DNA of 64,000 nt from PALSA-607 sp963825425 (GTDB lineage Bacteria; Actinomycetota; Actinomycetes; Acidothermales; Acidothermaceae), in the NCBI GenBank assembly GCA_963825425.1, contig CAWGTF010000011.1, positions 186,001-250,000 on the forward strand, in the 5' to 3' direction. Position 1 is the stretch's first letter. Every line of letters starts with the position of its first letter. The notes under the pieces are model-generated. The model saw only the letters and a list, made by a program, of their open reading frames with translations. It was not told where the DNA came from and did no database searches. Below, piece by piece: positions 63,144-64,000 of the stretch. Both the position numbers and the translations under genes were made by a program.

Positions 63144-64000
63144 ATGCCTGCCGTAACCGTCGAGAACCCGCTGGCGCTGCCGCGCGTGCCGTTGACCGAC
63201 CCCCAAGTCGACCGTGACCGCCCGGTCGTGTCGATCACCACCGCGCCGTCCGGCCTCGAGGGTGAAGGCTTCCCGGTGCGACGCGCTTTCCACGGCGTCG
63301 ACCTGCGTGCGCTCGACCCGTTCATTCACATGGACCAGATGGGTGAGGTCGAGTACGCGCCGGGGGAGCCCAAGGGAACGTCGTGGCATCCGCATCGCGG
63401 CTTCGAGACCGTCACCTACATGATCGACGGGCTGTTCGAGCACCACGACTCCAACGGCGGCGGTGGCCTGATCACAAACGGCGACACGCAGTGGATGACC
63501 GCGGGCGCCGGGATCCTGCACATCGAGACACCACCTGAGCACCTCGTTGCAAGTGGCGGTCTGTTCCATGGCTTTCAGCTGTGGGTCAACCTGCCGAAGA
63601 CCCTGAAGTTCGCTGCGCCGCGCTACCAGGACATCCGCGCGAGCGAAGTGTCGTTACTTGCTTCGCCGGACGGCGGGGTGTTGCTGCGAGTGATTGCCGG
63701 AAACGTCGCGGGTCATCCCGGTCCCGGTGTCACGCACACGCCGATTGCGTTGGTGCACGCGACTTTGTCGCCCGGTGCGTCGGTGACGCTGCCCTGGCAG
63801 CCCGAGTACAACGCGCTGGTCTACACGTTGGCCGGCCGTGGGTCGGTCGGAACCAACCGGCGTCCGATCTCGATGGGTCAGCTCGCGGTTTTCGGCGAGG
63901 GCGACACCGTCACCATCACCGCGGACCAAACGCAGGAGACCCGAAGCCCGACGATGGACGTCTTGATCCTCGGTGGCCAGCCGATCAGGGAGCCGGTCGC
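63144..64000 (+). CDS. Pirin-family protein (partial at window edge)
   Basis: ATG 63144 follows GAGGAGGACC. A bicupin: FIHMDQMGEVEYAPGEPKGT leads to HPHRGFETVTYMIDGLFEHH and HDSNGGGGLITNGDTQWMTA with GILHIETPP, giving the His, His, His and Glu metal ligands. The second cupin starts LVHATLSPGASVTLPWQPEY and runs to the edge after LILGGQPIREPV. Pirins are iron-binding; some oxidise quercetin and some act as redox-sensitive regulators. Only the last few residues should be missing. Confidence 0.92.
   Translation, partial: MPAVTVENPLALPRVPLTDPQVDRDRPVVSITTAPSGLEGEGFPVRRAFHGVDLRALDPFIHMDQMGEVEYAPGEPKGTSWHPHRGFETVTYMIDGLFEHHDSNGGGGLITNGDTQWMTAGAGILHIETPPEHLVASGGLFHGFQLWVNLPKTLKFAAPRYQDIRASEVSLLASPDGGVLLRVIAGNVAGHPGPGVTHTPIALVHATLSPGASVTLPWQPEYNALVYTLAGRGSVGTNRRPISMGQLAVFGEGDTVTITADQTQETRSPTMDVLILGGQPIREPV

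Overview
This is a high-GC (roughly two-thirds G+C) chromosomal segment of an actinobacterium. The evidence is the codon use, frequent GTG and TTG starts, families common in Actinobacteria (DUF5317, DUF2630, DUF2277, a RecQ helicase fused to a phosphoribosyltransferase, actinobacterial OtsA), abundant 4-bp ATGA/GTGA gene overlaps, and Ala/Pro/Gly-rich lipoproteins. The genus cannot be fixed from sequence alone; a Frankineae or Sporichthya-like soil or freshwater lineage is only a guess. No rRNA, tRNA, CRISPR array, insertion sequence or prophage was seen.

Layout. (1) Positions 1-8442 hold a copper-handling and cytochrome-oxidase-assembly block: a YcnI-like protein, a CopC-CopD fusion, two CtaG proteins, an ECF sigma factor with its zinc-finger membrane anti-sigma factor, a Sco1-type copper chaperone, a lipoprotein and a DoxX-like membrane protein. 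(2) Positions 8678-16644 hold a Kelch/cell-wall-binding surface protein, a COG4705 membrane protein, a UvrD-like helicase, a lipoprotein, a broken SARP fragment, a PQ-loop protein and a LacI regulator ending in a triple 29-bp hairpin repeat. (3) Positions 16816-19852 hold a compact unit of two tiny ORFs with strong ribosome-binding sites, a membrane GGDEF-EAL protein and a DUF5317 protein. This is the best candidate here for an undescribed system. (4) Positions 20184-40443 are a lignin-aromatic catabolic island: hydroxycinnamoyl-CoA ligase and hydratase/lyase, two benzaldehyde/vanillin-type dehydrogenases, PobA, the whole protocatechuate 4,5-(meta)-cleavage pathway (LigAB, C, I, U, J, K), a five-gene branched-chain-amino-acid-type ABC importer, and MarR and IclR regulators with visible palindromic operators. 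(5) Positions 40473-64000 are mostly housekeeping and accessory genes: Maf, Dus, a secreted GH15 glucodextranase-like enzyme, RecQ-PRT, a second GGDEF-EAL protein, a succinate-semialdehyde-type dehydrogenase, a fatty-acid desaturase, a cold-shock gene with a striking leader, two DHA2 drug exporters, OtsA, a DUF885 peptidase and a pirin.

How it works together. The island converts p-coumarate through p-coumaroyl-CoA, 4-hydroxybenzaldehyde, 4-hydroxybenzoate, protocatechuate, 4-carboxy-2-hydroxymuconate semialdehyde, 2-pyrone-4,6-dicarboxylate, oxalomesaconate and carboxy-hydroxy-oxoadipate to pyruvate plus oxaloacetate. Ferulate would enter the same way, but no vanillate O-demethylase is in the window. 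Fifteen minus-strand genes from the ABC binding protein (37871) to ligC (23527) appear to form one transcript of about 14 kb.

Quality caveat. About twenty genes, including conserved ones (dus, otsA, recQ, ligC), are split by single-base frameshifts while the protein stays family-like on both sides. This looks like unpolished sequence rather than gene decay, so several coordinates below join two or more reading frames.
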